Shown: piece by piece, positions 20,816-33,179 of the stretch
Layout: each line of letters starts with the position of its first letter
How positions within the stretch are numbered: position 1 is the stretch's first letter
Source: Haemonchus contortus
Lineage: Eukaryota; Nematoda; Chromadorea; Rhabditida; Trichostrongylidae
Assembly (NCBI GenBank): GCA_000469685.2
Contig: LS997567.1
Span: 14,776,785-14,840,784 of the forward strand
DNA: 64,000 bases
Direction: 5' to 3'
Position numbers and translations under genes: made by a program
Notes under the pieces: generated by a model
Databases searched by the model: none
The model's input: the letters and a program-made list of their open reading frames with translations, nothing else
What the model was told of the DNA's origin: nothing

Positions 20816-22859
20816 TAGTCGCTTAAGCGTCTGAACAGTGTACTTGATCGCATGGCATGTTGGACTAAAGTGGGGTCTCAGGCTGAATACTGACAGACCT
20901 GCGTGCTCTCTTTGAGCAAACGATCGTTTGTGGTTTCATTCGATGGTCTGCCAACGGCTTCTGCCCTAACTCAGTGTCGGGATTTGGGCGTGATCGATTC
21001 TAGACCACTTGGCTGGGAAGTGCATGATATGAGATAGTGTCTGGAGCTCTACGTCGCCTCTATGGTCTGTTTAGAACTGTGTCAATTAACCTTCACCAGA
21101 CACTTGTACCACCGCGTCTTCCCTGACTTGAGTTACTCGGACTTTCTACTAAATTACAGTTTCCCATTGAAGGCATTTGGCATGAGAACCCTTCCATGTA
21201 TATAGACGGACGTTATCGGGCGTAGTACTGGCTTTCAAATCCTCAAGGGTGAGTCCTATTTACACCCTCCCCATTTCTGGTCCTTCAAACCATCATCCAC
21301 AAGAAGGCCTTGTAATAACATAGGTACTTGTAGGGCTAGTTGAAGTCTCCTCTTGCAGAATAATGTTGCCTGAACCTCTTTCTTCTCTAGGACGTCTGCT
21401 TGGTTGAATAAACACCCCCAAGAATTTCTAAATAAAGAAAAGACATCCCCCTTTAAGAAAGCCTCAAAAAACTTAGGCTTATGATTGGCATCAGCGCTGT
21501 AATGCTGTCGTTTATTTGACTTTTCGACTATGTTTATTCGGTCTCCCTTCATTGCAAGGAAATGCCCTTGCCTACGGCTGTTAACCCCATCCCTCTCATT
21601 CCTGGTATCACCCATGTGTTTTGGCGTCAACTCAAGTCTTACATGGCAGTTGAGGATCGAAAAATGCGTGCTTTTACAGGTACGTATTTAGGCCTGGGTC
21701 TTACGCCCAAGGTTCGCCCTTAGATCAATGAGGCAACTACATGGGCCCGCCTCGGAATAGGTTCAGCTAGTTGTGTTGCCCAGAACATCTAAAGCAGCAG
21801 CAGACAGATGAGTTCAACGGTAGGTACTCATACCTGGATATCCAGAGATGTGCGATATCTCCTGTTGACAACTACTAATGCATTATATATGCATCACTTG
21901 CCCCATACAGGTTATGCGGTCAATATCACTATCCTTCCTGCCACATCTTCGGTGAGAGCTTTCCTTGAACTTTTTTTTTCAAAGCCTATTTTTCTATGCC
22001 CTATTAGGTGTTGTGCAGTCGTCCAATGGTGTTCTATGTGTATGGGTGTTGCTGCTTTATGTCTAACAAGGAAAGGATATTAGATTGCAGTGGATATCCA
22101 AGATGCGATGTGTACCGAAGTAAGTGCTTCCAAACGCTAATCTCACATCCGGGTTTCGAAACGATTCTGGGAACAAAGCTAGCCTCGGAGTTCAAAAGTC
22201 ATAGGATCGCAACTCATTTCGTGTCAAAGGCACAGCTCCCGACTAAGATAGTTTCTGAGTTTTCTCAATAGAATAAATTTCAGACCCCTAATAAGAGTAC
22301 ATGGGCCGTTGTAGGGCCGAAAAAGGGCCTAAACAGAAAGTATTAAGGGCTCCAAAGCCGGCTTGGTCCACAAAGACACTCAAAGTGGCCGTGTTATGCC
22401 AACCCTGCTACGTTATTACTGCGCTGTTCACGTGACGAGACGAAAAGTAAGTCTAAATGAGAGACGCGCGGACGGCCATCTCGGACAACGATTATCGCGT
22501 TAACGGTCGTGTAACGATTATCGCGTTAACGGTGAAACCTTGGCATTTCGATTGGTGACGTACGGCTACAACTGAATAGAGCTGATTTAAGGCCTTAGTG
22601 AGCAGGAGTCGCCTACCAATCAGAATCCTCACGCCTTCGGGATTCACGATGTAGCTTTGACTCTTCAGTATGTTTCATTCGATGACAAAATTATCAGGAA
22701 GGCGATTCATTACGAGGAGTAGAAAATTCGGTAATTTCTCGCTATTAGATTACGACCGCTACCCTGCAAGGTTTGCGACTCAATGAAGGCTGACGGTTTC
22801 TCCTTGTTTCAATTTCTCCATTTCTCTAGCGTTAGTTCCGAGCTAACGCAGGATCCGCC
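20816..22859. other. No gene recognised
   Basis: A 124-codon minus-strand frame at 21256-21630 (contains KPKFFEAFLKGDVFSLF) looks moderately protein-like but matches nothing I know. It lies downstream of the RTE remnant in the same orientation. Two copies of AACGATTATCGCGTTAACGG occur at 22487-22506 and 22513-22532. The rest is featureless to me. Confidence 0.35.
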
Positions 22860-24590
22860 ATTCTCATTATGATCTCTCATCAACCTCAATACCCACTGAC
22901 TCTGCCATAAAACATAGACAGCCTCATCATTGCTATTTACAACATCCCATTGAGTGTCCTGGAGCACCGACAGTCCGGATACAGGTAAACTTCCTCCACT
23001 TCATTCATGCCTCATTTATTCGCGTTTCTTCAGGCCGGTCCACACTCCCGTCAGCAGACAGGTTGCTCTCCAGATTTAGGAAGTCCTGCACTATTTCGAT
23101 AGCTTCCCTAGACAATCTACGTTTGCTTCTGTGTAGTATTTCGAGCGGAAGGATTTGGTTGCAGCTTGTCCTGAAGCTCTTCCTAACTCTCCGCTATCGA
23201 TGTCGCGATGTCATCAGCGTAGAGGATGGTCTCAGCGGTCCATCCCGGAGTTCTTTCGTGATGGCATTAGGAAGAGGGACGGGCTCAGGGCTGATCGTTT
23301 ATGCACTCCGACCGTAACGTCTACACATCGCGGTAGGCCGTGAGAACGCGAATGTTTTTGGATCCATCGCGCATGGTCCTTGACCAAGGAGATCGAGTGT
23401 TCAGAAACGTTTCATTCTCGGAACGCCATCCAAAGGACTGGTCGGGGTAGATGGTCAAAAGCCCTCTCCAGATCGAGGATGGTAAGGTAGCAGGGTATAC
23501 GCTCTCGCCAGTAGCCAGTGCCTTGCTTTGGCCAGCCGGAAGACGAACTTCTCTCCATCTCGACCATCGACCTTTTCGTAGGTGTAGTGTTCCGCGTTCT
23601 TTGCCATTGCTACAGCAGCCTTGGCGGGTCTCTAGCAAACTCTGTGAGCAGCTCGGGTAGATCTTCCAGAGTTTGCGTCTTTTGCCAACGTTTATAGGCG
23701 GCTTTCTTTTAACTCACAACTCGATGGGCTTCATAGTTCCAGAACTACGCTGCCTTGTCTCCTCTTAACCCACCCCGTGTCTCCTCCAGTCCTTCGCTTA
23801 AGAGCAACCTTTTCTGTATGGTGCAACTTCCACCACCGGACCCTTCGCGCTAGGAGAGACCTCTGTTGGTGAGACTAATTTTCACCAGGCAGTATCTCGA
23901 GGTCCTTTACAGTTTTAGGGACGATCTCCTTACGAACACATTATCAAACTCCGTTTCTTTCCCTCCAGTGTCATAGGTTACCTTCTGAATCTGTCGTCGA
24001 AGAAGGTACAGCAAGATACCAAGTCAGGGGATGTGACCTGGTCGAGATCCCCTCTCCTTCTTCGTTCGTGACCCCTATCCCTGTACCTCCGAGGTCATTC
24101 AGGTCACCCGCTATGATCAGATAATCCCCCTCCGGTACTAATCTGATGGCCTGGTTAAGGCTCAGATAGAGCTCACCCTTTTTGTGCTAGGAGCCGCCGC
24201 TTTGGGCGCGTACAGCGATATCATGGTCCATACACCTCTTTCGTCTCCATCCTAATAGCCATGATTCCACCACCGATCCTGTTTCCGGAAGGGCTGTCTT
24301 GAGGAATTTCGCGACTGCTATAGCCACACCATTTCTTTTGGTGTCTTCTCCGTTGTAGTAAAGCTTGACATCTTTTCGAGTTCTCTAGACTTTGCTCCCT
24401 TCCAGCGCAGTGAATAAGATGCTACTGCGCTTCACTAGATCAGCAATCTCTCGGGACGTTCCGGTAAGCCATCCAACGTTCAAAGTCCCAATTCAAACTC
24501 AATTCTTTGCTCGAGGTTCTTCACTCTTCGCTCCTCGTATAGTGTCCACAGAACTCGAGCGAAGGTCCTCACTTATGGGTGACATCCTAG
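22860..24590 (-). pseudogene. Decayed RTE-type non-LTR retrotransposon (endonuclease plus reverse transcriptase)
   Basis: Read on the minus strand, the apurinic-type endonuclease begins near 24490 with GTLNVGWLTGTSREIADLVK. It continues with KLYYNGEDTKRNGVAIAVAK (about 24370-24310) and LIIAGDLND (about 24130-24100). The linker near 23600-23500 has EKFVFRLAKARHW. The RT has NAITKELRDGPLR, then TILYADD with the YADD box at 23214-23225, then EAIEIVQDF and LSADGSVD at about 23110-23030. The order endonuclease-linker-RT, and these motifs, are those of RTE elements known from nematodes. Frameshifts and stops occur throughout and the start is missing. Confidence 0.85.
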
Positions 24591-24800
24591 CCTTTATCTG
24601 ATCCCCTTAGAGACTCTGTCCACGTTGTTGTGACAGGATTTCTCCATCAAAAGGCCTATCAACTTGGGCCTGATGCTGTTATCGACACCATTTTTGCAAT
24701 TTTTGCGAGGCATGTTTTTTGCGAGGCAGGGATCGAAATCATGGTCTTTTTGAGTGCAGACGTCTACACTCTTACCCACTTGGCTATCTCTGTCCTTGGG

Positions 24801-25046
24801 GTATGGGTACATACGTGTGTCCGAGGATGCGCGCGGCAAATTGCGCGGCGAAGTTCGTGGCGATTCGACGGCTCTGGCGCCTATTATTGGGGCACAAACT
24901 TGAAGTAGAGTAGTTAAGTAGGGCCAGCCGATCCTACTAATCGATTCTACTTCAGATTAGGGCCCCAATGATAAGCGCTAAACCCGTTCAAATAGCCACG
25001 AACTTCGCCGCGCAATTTGCCGCGCGCATACTCGAATGCACGTAAG
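24801..25046. mobile_element. Palindromic MITE, copy 1
   Basis: Arms of about 100 bp carry GATGCGCGCGGCAAATTGCG...GAAGTTCGTGGCGATT, mirrored by AATAGCCACGAACTTCGCC...GCCGCGCGCAT. The centre is a GGGGCACAAACT...AGGGCCCCAATGAT pair. Copies 2 and 3 are at 25250-25498 and 29596-29820. Confidence 0.85.
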
Positions 25047-25249
25047 TTCCGTCCTCCTGTCCTTGTAATAGAACACCTGTTACCTTTCAGAGGATTTCTT
25101 TATGTATAATATGGAACCCAAATTCCATGTGTTTCTCAAATAAATCACCCTCGTAAACACATTCTAGCCAATGCCAGGAGCGCTCTTTCTGTATCAGTTA
25201 ACAATCAAGAACGAAAAACCAGTACGAAGACTCCGCTCCTATGGAGACG

Positions 25250-25498
25250 AAACATCCGGGCATCCAGAGATGCGCGCGACAAATTGCACGGCGAAGTTCG
25301 TGGAGGTTTGAACGACTCCAGCGCCTATCATTGGGGTCCAAATCTGAAGTAGAGTAGATTTTAAGGTGAGCTGATCCTACCAATCCTCTTTACTTTGAAC
25401 ATATGGCCCGATGATAGCGCTAAAGTCGTTCAAATCGTCACGAACTTCGCTGCGCAATTTGCCGCGCGTATCTCCGGACGCACGTATGTACCCATACG
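25250..25498. mobile_element. Palindromic MITE, copy 2
   Basis: Same structure as copy 1, in near-tandem with it about 200 bp away. The arms are slightly more diverged (GATGCGCGCGACAAATTGCA on the left). Confidence 0.85.
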
Positions 25499-25966
25499 CC
25501 ACCTCTTACAATAACTTTACGATGAAATAAAATGCAATGGACCAGAATTTCAGCGGCACGGGGGTGGGAGAGTGGTTAGCATGGCACCACAAGCATTCGT
25601 TTGTGCCAAGGCCTATAGCTGTGTTGCTGCCGAGTGTCCGTACTGAATTATCGTTCCTGTCTGTTTACTTAAGTGATTGATGGTGTGTTAGAAAACTGTA
25701 AGTCTGTTTAAAAGTTACTAAATTGGCACCACTGACATTTAATGTGGGGAAAGTTAAGGAAATATTGCGAAATAGACAATTATAGAAAAGCAAAACCAAG
25801 TTAGTCCTGGTTATTTATACGGAAGATGCACCATATCTAGCATGCTAACAAAAAGCCACTTTGACTGGCGGAAGGATAGTAGCCCTAGGCTCAGCACATC
25901 CGAACCCTTAGCAATTTGAAAGCTAGCAATGTTTGCCAAATAATCCGTAACGCTGTTGGAACTCAC

Positions 25967-26074
25967 CATTTGCTCCGCTGTGGTTATGTGAGGATCATCC
26001 AAAAAAGTGGCTTGTTGTTCTAGCTCCGTTAGTTTTCCTTTAACTTCCGTTGGCGGAGCGAAAAAATCCACAAG
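25967..26074 (-). CDS. Isolated 36-codon host exon, product unknown
   Basis: The minus-strand exon runs from a TGTTTTAG acceptor to an ATG|GTGAGT donor, starts and ends at phase 0, and stays open. It reads LVDFFAPPTEVKGKLTELEQ, then QATFLDDPHITTAEQM, an acidic helix-forming stretch. No neighbouring exon could be joined with confidence. A possible upstream donor at about 26160 (AGTACAG|GTCAGA) does not match in phase. I do not recognise the protein. It could also be a relic exon. Confidence 0.5.
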
Positions 26075-27588
26075 CTAAAACATTACACTCGCCAAATAAT
26101 CTCAAATGTCACACATGAACAAAATTGGTCTACATTTCCACTTATTTGCTCTGACCTGTACTCCCAGTCACAACTTTCATCCTAACTACCAAGGACGAAG
26201 CACGTTAACAGTAGCATAATATGAGCGCATAAAAATAACCTTGGCTCGAACTTCAAACAGGGATTCAGGATGAACTCTCTATCGATGCCCGGGTGCTGCC
26301 AAGTGACGGCGTAAGCGCTACGACCAATCGATGGGGTACAGATCAAGACGGCATTCCAATACCGTAACCTCCTAAAGAAATTAAGCAGAGCTCAACCGTC
26401 ACAGGCTAAATTCAGACACGCCACTCTTCGCCTTCGGGGCCACAACAATTCGTTTACAAGCTATTCGGTGAAGCCAATTTTCGAGTCAGCTCTCGTTCTC
26501 TGATACTGATTCAGGCCATGCCGAGCTCAATGGATATGGTTGCCGTTTCGATCGATAGGGGCGCGCGTGCTCCCTAAGGTAAGCAATTAGGCGGCCTGTC
26601 AGTGATCGGCTGTGCTTTGACATTCTCTGTCACTGTCAATAACTTGTTTTGTCGTGTTCACTGTCAACTCATCACGTTGGTAACCTACAGCAGACGTCAA
26701 TCAACCACGACATGCCCACCGATTCGCAGCTTCAAGTAACAGTTTTGGTGGGTCACTATTTAGGAGCACTTGATGCGATTAAGGTATTGCATCAGTGACT
26801 TTTGTTACGATGACAGCCCTTTGCGCAGCCTAAGCATACTAGACAGTTTTACCACGTTGTTATGTCGCTAGCATATCGTTTAGTTCATTTTGGCGCCAAC
26901 AAGACCAAACAAGAGCTAGCGTGCACCTAAAATGTTACGTACATTAAATTCTCCAGCTCAACAATTGTATGATTTGGGACGGGCACTTACAAAACAGTCA
27001 CACCTGGACCGCTCTCATAATTAGTTCCAACTTCGAACCTTTTTCATTACTTAATAGGTTCCTATTCCCAAGGAGAGGGACAGGTGATCTATTTCATCCG
27101 TAAGCTTATCAAGTCAGTAGCACATTTAGAAAATTCGCAAATGAATAACGGGGCTGCTTAGGTTACGCACTATTTAAACTTCGCGTTGAGTTCTATTTTT
27201 TCTGGCCCTCTCTCTGAAGCGGTATTCCCTGAGCTTGGGGAATGGCGGATTGCAATACTATGACGATGTAATATCTCATTCTCGAATACCTTTTCATGGA
27301 GCTGGTCGAAACCATTATCATGATGCACTATTTGTTGTTTCACAACGCTCTACCTCAATGAGCTGCCAATTCTTGCTGTCTGCCATGGCGTTTTGCGGTA
27401 GAGCGAGGGCTTAAGAATGAAGTTGTCCGGGTCCAGACAACTGGCTCGGGCGCGTTAATTTGGGCCTGACTTTGCGTGCCGCACAGAGGTATGGTACATT
27501 GTTCGTTTGGAGATGACGTGGCAAAATTCGTGGATGAATGACAACGTTGCTACTTCACTTTACCAAACCCGCGCCCCAATGGTGAACA
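26075..27588. other. No gene or repeat recognised
   Basis: Both strands lack long or spliced frames that I can support. This is among the least repetitive parts of the window and may be intronic to the exon at 25967-26074. Confidence 0.4.
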
Positions 27589-28134
27589 CTAGGGCTGGAA
27601 ATGGGGTGTATGTCGTTTGGCGCGATGGGCGGGGTCGCGCCGCCCATTTGAGGCGGTTCGCGGGGTGAACAACTCATTCACATCGGGCAACCCTCTGTCT
27701 GTCCTCTCCAGCTGATAGGAGCGCGATCAATGACGCCCCTACTATTGGACGCCGAATAGCGAACTTGCTTGTATTCTGCCTACATACATCATCCATTTGA
27801 CGCTTTTGGACAGTATCCATAAAAAAAGGGGACAAGAAGCAATAAAAAATCACGCAAAAGCGCCAAATGGATGGTGTATGTAGGCAGAATACAAGCAGGC
27901 CCGCAATTCGGCGTCATTGATCGCGCTTCTATCACCTGGAGAGGACAGACAGAGGGTTGCCCGATGTGAACGAGTTGTTCACCCCACGAACCGCCTTGAA
28001 TGGGCGTCGCGACCCCGCCTATCGCGCCAATCGACCGCCTCCCCTGAAGATGTAGTTGTGGGGTGCCAGCGCCCTCCTGTGCTCTGCGTCTTTGACACAA
28101 GGCGGGAGAGCGCATAGATGGTTTCCAGCCCCGC
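27589..28134. repeat. Inverted repeat (about 220 and 270 bp arms, 50 bp spacer)
   Basis: The left arm, about 27589-27812, and the right arm, about 27862-28134, share blocks such as ATCGGGCAACCCTCTGTCTG with its complement and CTGCCTACATACATCATCC with its complement. The right arm is extended by about 50 bp relative to the left. It behaves like a fold-back MITE. Confidence 0.75.
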
Positions 28135-28198
28135 AGGCCTCTTAATAGTGATAGTTATACGCTACAAGTTCTTTTTATGTCATAAATATGTTATTTTA

Positions 28199-28432
28199 TC
28201 TAAGTTTGAGAAGGGAAGGAGCTTCGGGTTGGGTAAGATGTTTATCTCGAGCAAGAAGGTGGGATGAAGGTAAGAATTGAACAGCCAAATGGCTCACCCA
28301 CCCCGGAGCCCCTTCCCTAACTTTTAGAAAGGGAGGAGCTCCGGGGTAAGCGAGGTGATTATCTCGAGCAAGAAGCTGGAGTGAGGGTAAGAATTGAACA
28401 TCTAACACCCCGGCCCTCCTTCCCTTCTCAAA
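28199..28432. repeat. Tandem duplication of a roughly 120 bp unit
   Basis: Two diverged units share GGAGCT(T/C)CGGG..., TTATCTCGAGCAAGAAG and GGTAAGAATTGAACA. The first begins near 28207 and the second near 28325. Confidence 0.7.
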
Positions 28433-28660
28433 CGCAGGTTAAAAAATATTTATAATATAAAAGCTTTGAAACGTATCATTTCGGGAGGCCTGCGAAGCTG
28501 GAGACCATGTCTGCGCTCAAGCGCGATCTCTATGCACTCTGCCGCCTGGTGTCAGAAGTGCAAAGCACAGAAGGGCGGGCGCTGTCACCACCCCCCCCCC
28601 CCCCCTCCAAAACTACATTTCAACCAACAGTAGGTAGTCCAAGTCGTCACGTCACGAATG

Positions 28661-28784
28661 TCTGCATTCAGGGTCAACGACGTCGCCGACGACCGACCGA
28701 CCGACCGACCACCGACGGCGACGCTCGGCCTGTCTTTTGGTCGGTGGATCGGTCTTTGGTAACGTCGTTGAACTCTGAATGCAG
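28661..28784. repeat. Inverted repeat around a (CGAC)n tract
   Basis: TCTGCATTCAGGGTCAACGA on the left pairs with TCGTTGAACTCTGAATGCAG on the right. Between them lie GACCGACC repeats at 28692-28710 and a complementary GGTCGGTGGATCGGTC. The stretch is GC-rich. Confidence 0.7.
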
Positions 28785-29595
28785 CAAACTTGCTGCGCGC
28801 ATCTACAAACGGCGAAAGTCCCCCCACCTTCCGCGTGTCGCAGAAACTCAAGGGGTGTTTTAAGCGCTATTCAAACGTCAAATTGATTACTTAGCGGTTT
28901 GAATGGTTGATACGGTAGAAACAGAAGAAAGGAATCCCTATCAAGGATTTGCTACGTGCGTGTACGCGTGGGAAATCGAGCAAATAGCCTTATCCGAATG
29001 ATCCAGCCACCCACTACCTGGTCTTAGAATTGCTTACGCGCAGTTTAAATCTACAGTCATCCGGGTGTCTTTGTCGTCCGGTCGCAGGGACTGACAATAA
29101 ACACTATTTTTCCGTGAAGTTTTCACTTCCTTTCAACCCATAGTAGCGCTCGAGATTCTTCGAATAAACCTATGGTATCAGCGCCACACACATTGTCCAC
29201 AACCGCTGTCACCGTGAAAAACTGAAAACAGATCTCTCCGCCACCAAACTTTTAAATAATTTGCGTCGATTCGAATCAGAGAATGAAGGAGGATAGAAAT
29301 GCTCACAGTGTCGTTCAAAATCATTATAGCCGCTGTAAGTCAAGCACATGGCTGTTGCACTTTGTACGTTGTTAAAGGCTGCGAGTTTGGGGAGTCTTGT
29401 TTAATGACAGAGCCGGAAAAGGTGGCGCTCCTTTTTAGTGTACTAATTCGATCCTTTACGTTTAGTGTTTCGTGGGTGTTTTCATTTTGTCGAGTGTACA
29501 TACGAAGCAACGTCGCTTAATTTACTGTGGTCTAAAATCTCTCTATATGTAATGCGGTAACTTTGTGTGTCTGTTTATGGATCGGTTTGGGGGGA
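28785..29595. other. No gene recognised
   Basis: A 73-codon plus-strand frame at 29299-29520 has no splice or domain support. Nothing else was seen. Confidence 0.4.
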
Positions 29596-29820
29596 CGGTA
29601 CGAACGTACGTCCGAGGATGCGCGCGGCAACTTGCGCGGCGAAGTTCGTGATGATTTGTACGACTCTGACGCCAATTTTCGGGGCACAAACTCAAAGTAG
29701 AGTAGTTTAGAAGAGTCAGATGATCTGCCTCAATGATAGGCGCCAAAGTCGTTCAAATCGTTACGAACTTCGCCGCGCAATTTGCCGCGCGCATCCTCGG
29801 ACGCACGTTCGTACACATAC
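29596..29820. mobile_element. Palindromic MITE, copy 3
   Basis: It has the same arms as 24801-25046 (GATGCGCGCGGCAACTTGCG on the left, CGCCGCGCAATTTGCCGCGC on the right). About 225 bp long and inserted 4 kb from the other two copies. Confidence 0.85.
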
Positions 29821-30774
29821 CCGTCGATTTTGCGTCCCTTGAAAGTCACGTAGGCACGATGAAGAGCGTAAATATCACATGAACACGATGAGGTAACGGT
29901 TATGAAATGGGAAGTCAACTGATACTGTTTATATTGGGGGTCCGGGAACTTCTCCCCTAACACGGCGTCGCACACGCCGCACCCTCCGTCTATCGCAGGA
30001 TTGCGATGGAAGATTGGAGCGCGCAATTCCTGAGGTAGGGAGTCCTTTAATTATTTGAATTGGCTGGCCGCTCTTACCCTGTCTTAACCATGAATCACGT
30101 GAAATAGGGTAATACCATCTCTTTTCACGTCTTGTCCAACTCAAGGCAAACACATTGCCAGTGGATGGATATAGTTGTGTGATTTCATTATCCTCCCCTT
30201 ATTACAATGATGGAGTGATCCCTAACATTTCAGTTTCCGTCGTGGCTTCCTTCTTGGCTTTCCAAGAAATGATCTTAAGCTGAAGTGGCCTTGACATGAG
30301 CCTTTGACTGCTGGGCGTATTTTCGTTTGCTGATCTGCTCTCCGAATTTGAAAAACGATTCTCTGACTAGAATCAGAAAGGTGGTTCCAGATGGGCTCTT
30401 AACATTAGCAAGCACAAAATGAATGAAAGCCTCAGGATTCTCCCAAACAGTGGTGGCTTGGAGCAACGATGTGACAACTCATGCAAAAAACCATGGTTCG
30501 GGACAGAAAGGAAAATTCAGTACGGCACTCGGCTATTACAGAAATCCAACCCCATGCTAATAAGCAGATTTTCGCCCGTCACACATACGACGAGCCGAGA
30601 AGGGGGGGGGGGGGAGGTTACTGTAAAAGCCTAGGCCCATACTGAATTTACGTTTTTGTTGGTTCGGGAGATAAATTTATGCATTCTACCAACTTCTTCT
30701 TCAACTATTAGGATTTTCTTTTTTGATTGTGCCGCATTCTACGACCTTCCAACGCTCAGGGATGCTTTTATACT
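29821..30774. other. No gene recognised
   Basis: A minus-strand frame at 30275-30466 (contains NPEAFIHFVLANVKSPSG) vaguely recalls the pre-RT region of non-LTR elements, but the match is too weak to call. A run of 14 G lies at 30602-30615. Confidence 0.35.
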
Positions 30775-31225
30775 TACTAGGGAAGGATGGTGGGTCGCAG
30801 TGGCCACTTAAGATGAGGTGTATATCCACTTGGGGAACGTACCACTATGTTTCAACAGAGCAACTGATTTGCACTAGAACATGCTATCTTCCGTTTAAGC
30901 TGGTTGCCGTGGACCAATCGCAAATCTTATGCCCCACTGACGTCGACGTCTGGCTGCTGTCATAGTCCGCCGGCCGGTGGCGGCGCTTGTCATTTGTTTG
31001 CAACTAAATCTTGGTCGATACCGCAGGACTCCGGCCGGCGCGCGCTCGCGGGTTGGCCGGCGTACTATGAAAGCAGCCTGTCAAGAACCACGGACTGATG
31101 CGCCGCTTGTGACGGCTGCGACGTGAGCTGGTTTCGACGAGGCGCATCCCTACCAACGCATGTGTTTTTGAACGCTGATTTCAAATCCGTATTCCGAATC
31201 TGCGAGACGATTCTGCTAACGAAGT
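30775..31225 (+). repeat. Dispersed repeat (GTCGCAGTGGCCA family) with a nested GC-rich hairpin
   Basis: The ends, ACTAGGGAAGGATGGTGGGT near 30778 and CCGAATCTGCGAGACGATTC near 31192, match the ends of repeats at 47130-47266, 55365-55490 and 59130-59235. Between them at about 30947-31082 is a GC-rich inverted repeat (GGCTGCTGTCATAGT...ACTATGAAAGCAGCC), related to 4200-4325 and probably a nested insertion. Confidence 0.55.
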
Positions 31226-31539
31226 TTACGGGAGCACTTTCGCAAGTGATATAGGGTTTTGACGAGCATGTGTCGTGGTAGAGTAGCTGTGCCAGAGTGA
31301 AGTGATAGCGCAAAAGGTAAAGCAATGATCCGGTAGTCGTGGCATAAGGTTTTGACGTCTGTGCATAAAGTTGTTTTGTAGTTTTATTACGTGCTAAAGG
31401 CTTGCAAAACTGTTTTACCTCACAAATCGGCTAACTAAAGCCATGTATAAAGAACATCGGAAACCGTCTTCCTTCAAAGATGCTCTTCTCGTGCCTCAGG
31501 AGCTTTCAATGCAGTATCCTACTTATATAATCGGCCAAG

Positions 31540-33178
31540 TGTGTGTGTGTGTATGTGTGTGTATGTGTGTGTGTATGTGTGTGTATGTGTATGTGTATGT
31601 GTGTGTATGTGTGTATGTGTGTTTGTATGTGTCTATATGTGTGTATGTGTGTATATGTGTGTATGTGTGTGTATGTGTATATGTGTGTATGTGTGTATGT
31701 GTGCATGTGTGTGTATGTGCTTGTATGTGTCTATATGTGTGTGTGTATGTGTGTGTATGTGTGTATGTGTGTATGTGTATGTGTGTATGTGTGTATGTGT
31801 GAGAATGTGTATGTGTGTGTATGTGTGTATGTGTGTATGTGTGTATGTGTATGTGTGTATATGTGTGTGTATGTGTGTGTATGTGCGTGTATGTGCGTGT
31901 ATGTGTGTGTATGTGTGTATGTGTATGTGTGTGTGTATGTGTGTATGTGTGCATGTGTGTGTATGTGTGTATGTGTATGTGTGTGTATGTGTGTATGTGT
32001 GCATGTGTGTGTATGTGTGTGTGTATGTGTTTGTATTTGTCTATATGTGTGTATGTGTGAGTATGTGTATGTGTGTGTATGTGTGAGTATGTGTGTATGT
32101 GTGTATGTGTGTATGTGTGTATGTGTGTGTATGTGCGTGTATGTGCGTGTATGTGTGTGTATGTGTGTATGTGTGTATGTGTGTATGTGTGTGTATGTGT
32201 GTATGTGTGTATGTGTGTGTATGTGTGTATGTGTGTGTGTTTGTATGTGTCTATATGTGTGTGTATGTGTGTATGTGTGTGTATGTGTGTGTATGTGTGT
32301 ATGTGTATGTGTATGTGTGTATGTGTCTATATGTGTGTGTATGTGTGTATGTGTATGTGTATGTGTGTGTATGTGTGTATGTGTGCATGTGTGTGTATGT
32401 GTGTATGTGTGTATGTGTGTGTATGTGTGTATGTGTGTGTATGTGTGTATGTTTGTATGTGTCTATGTGTGTGTATGTGTGTATGTGTGTGTATGTGTGT
32501 ATGTGTGAGTATGTGTATGTGTGTGTATGTGTGTGTATGTGTGAGTATGTGTGTATGTGTGTATGTGTGTGTATGTGTGTATGTGTGTATGTGTGAGTAT
32601 GTGTGTACGTGTGTGTATGTGTGTGTATGTGTGTATGTGTGTATGTGTGTATGTGTTTGTATGTGTCTATATGTGTGTGTATGTGTGTATGTGTGTGTAT
32701 GTGTGTATGTGTGTATGTGTATGTGTATGTGTGTACGTGTGTGTGTGTATGTGTGTATGTATGTGTGCATGTGTGTGTATGTGTGTATGTGTGTATGTGT
32801 GTATGTGTGTATGTGTGTGTATGTGTGAGTATGTGTGTATGTGTGTATGTGTGTGTATGTGTGTATGTGTGTATGTGTGAGTATGTGTGTACGTGTGTGT
32901 ATGTGTGTGTATGTGTGTATGTGTGTATGTGTGTATGTGTTTGTATGTGTCTATATGTGTGTGTGTGTATGTGTGTATGTGTGTATGTGTATGTGTATGT
33001 GTGTACGTGTGTGTGTATGTGTGTATGTGTGTATGTGTGTATGTGTTTGTATGTGTCTATATGTGTGTGTATGTGTGTATGTGTGTATGTGTGTATGTGT
33101 GTGTATGTGTGTATGTGTATGTGTATGTGTGTGTATGTGTGTATGTGTGAGTATGCGTGTATGTGTGTATGTGTGTGT
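31540..33178. repeat. 1.6 kb TG-rich minisatellite (GTGTGTATGT type) with higher-order structure
   Basis: The array is built of GTGTATGT and GTGTGTATGT units. A variant word, TTGTATGTGTCTATATGTGT, recurs at about 31622, 31711, 32240, 32656, 32940 and 33045, implying longer duplicated blocks. Reading frames across it are Cys/Val/Met or His/Thr/Tyr repeats and are not genes. Confidence 0.98.
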
Positions 33179-33179
33179 A

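Noticed and set aside
23321..23638. 105-codon minus-strand frame as an independent gene
   Set aside because: It is a frame-shifted slice of the RTE remnant between its endonuclease and RT.
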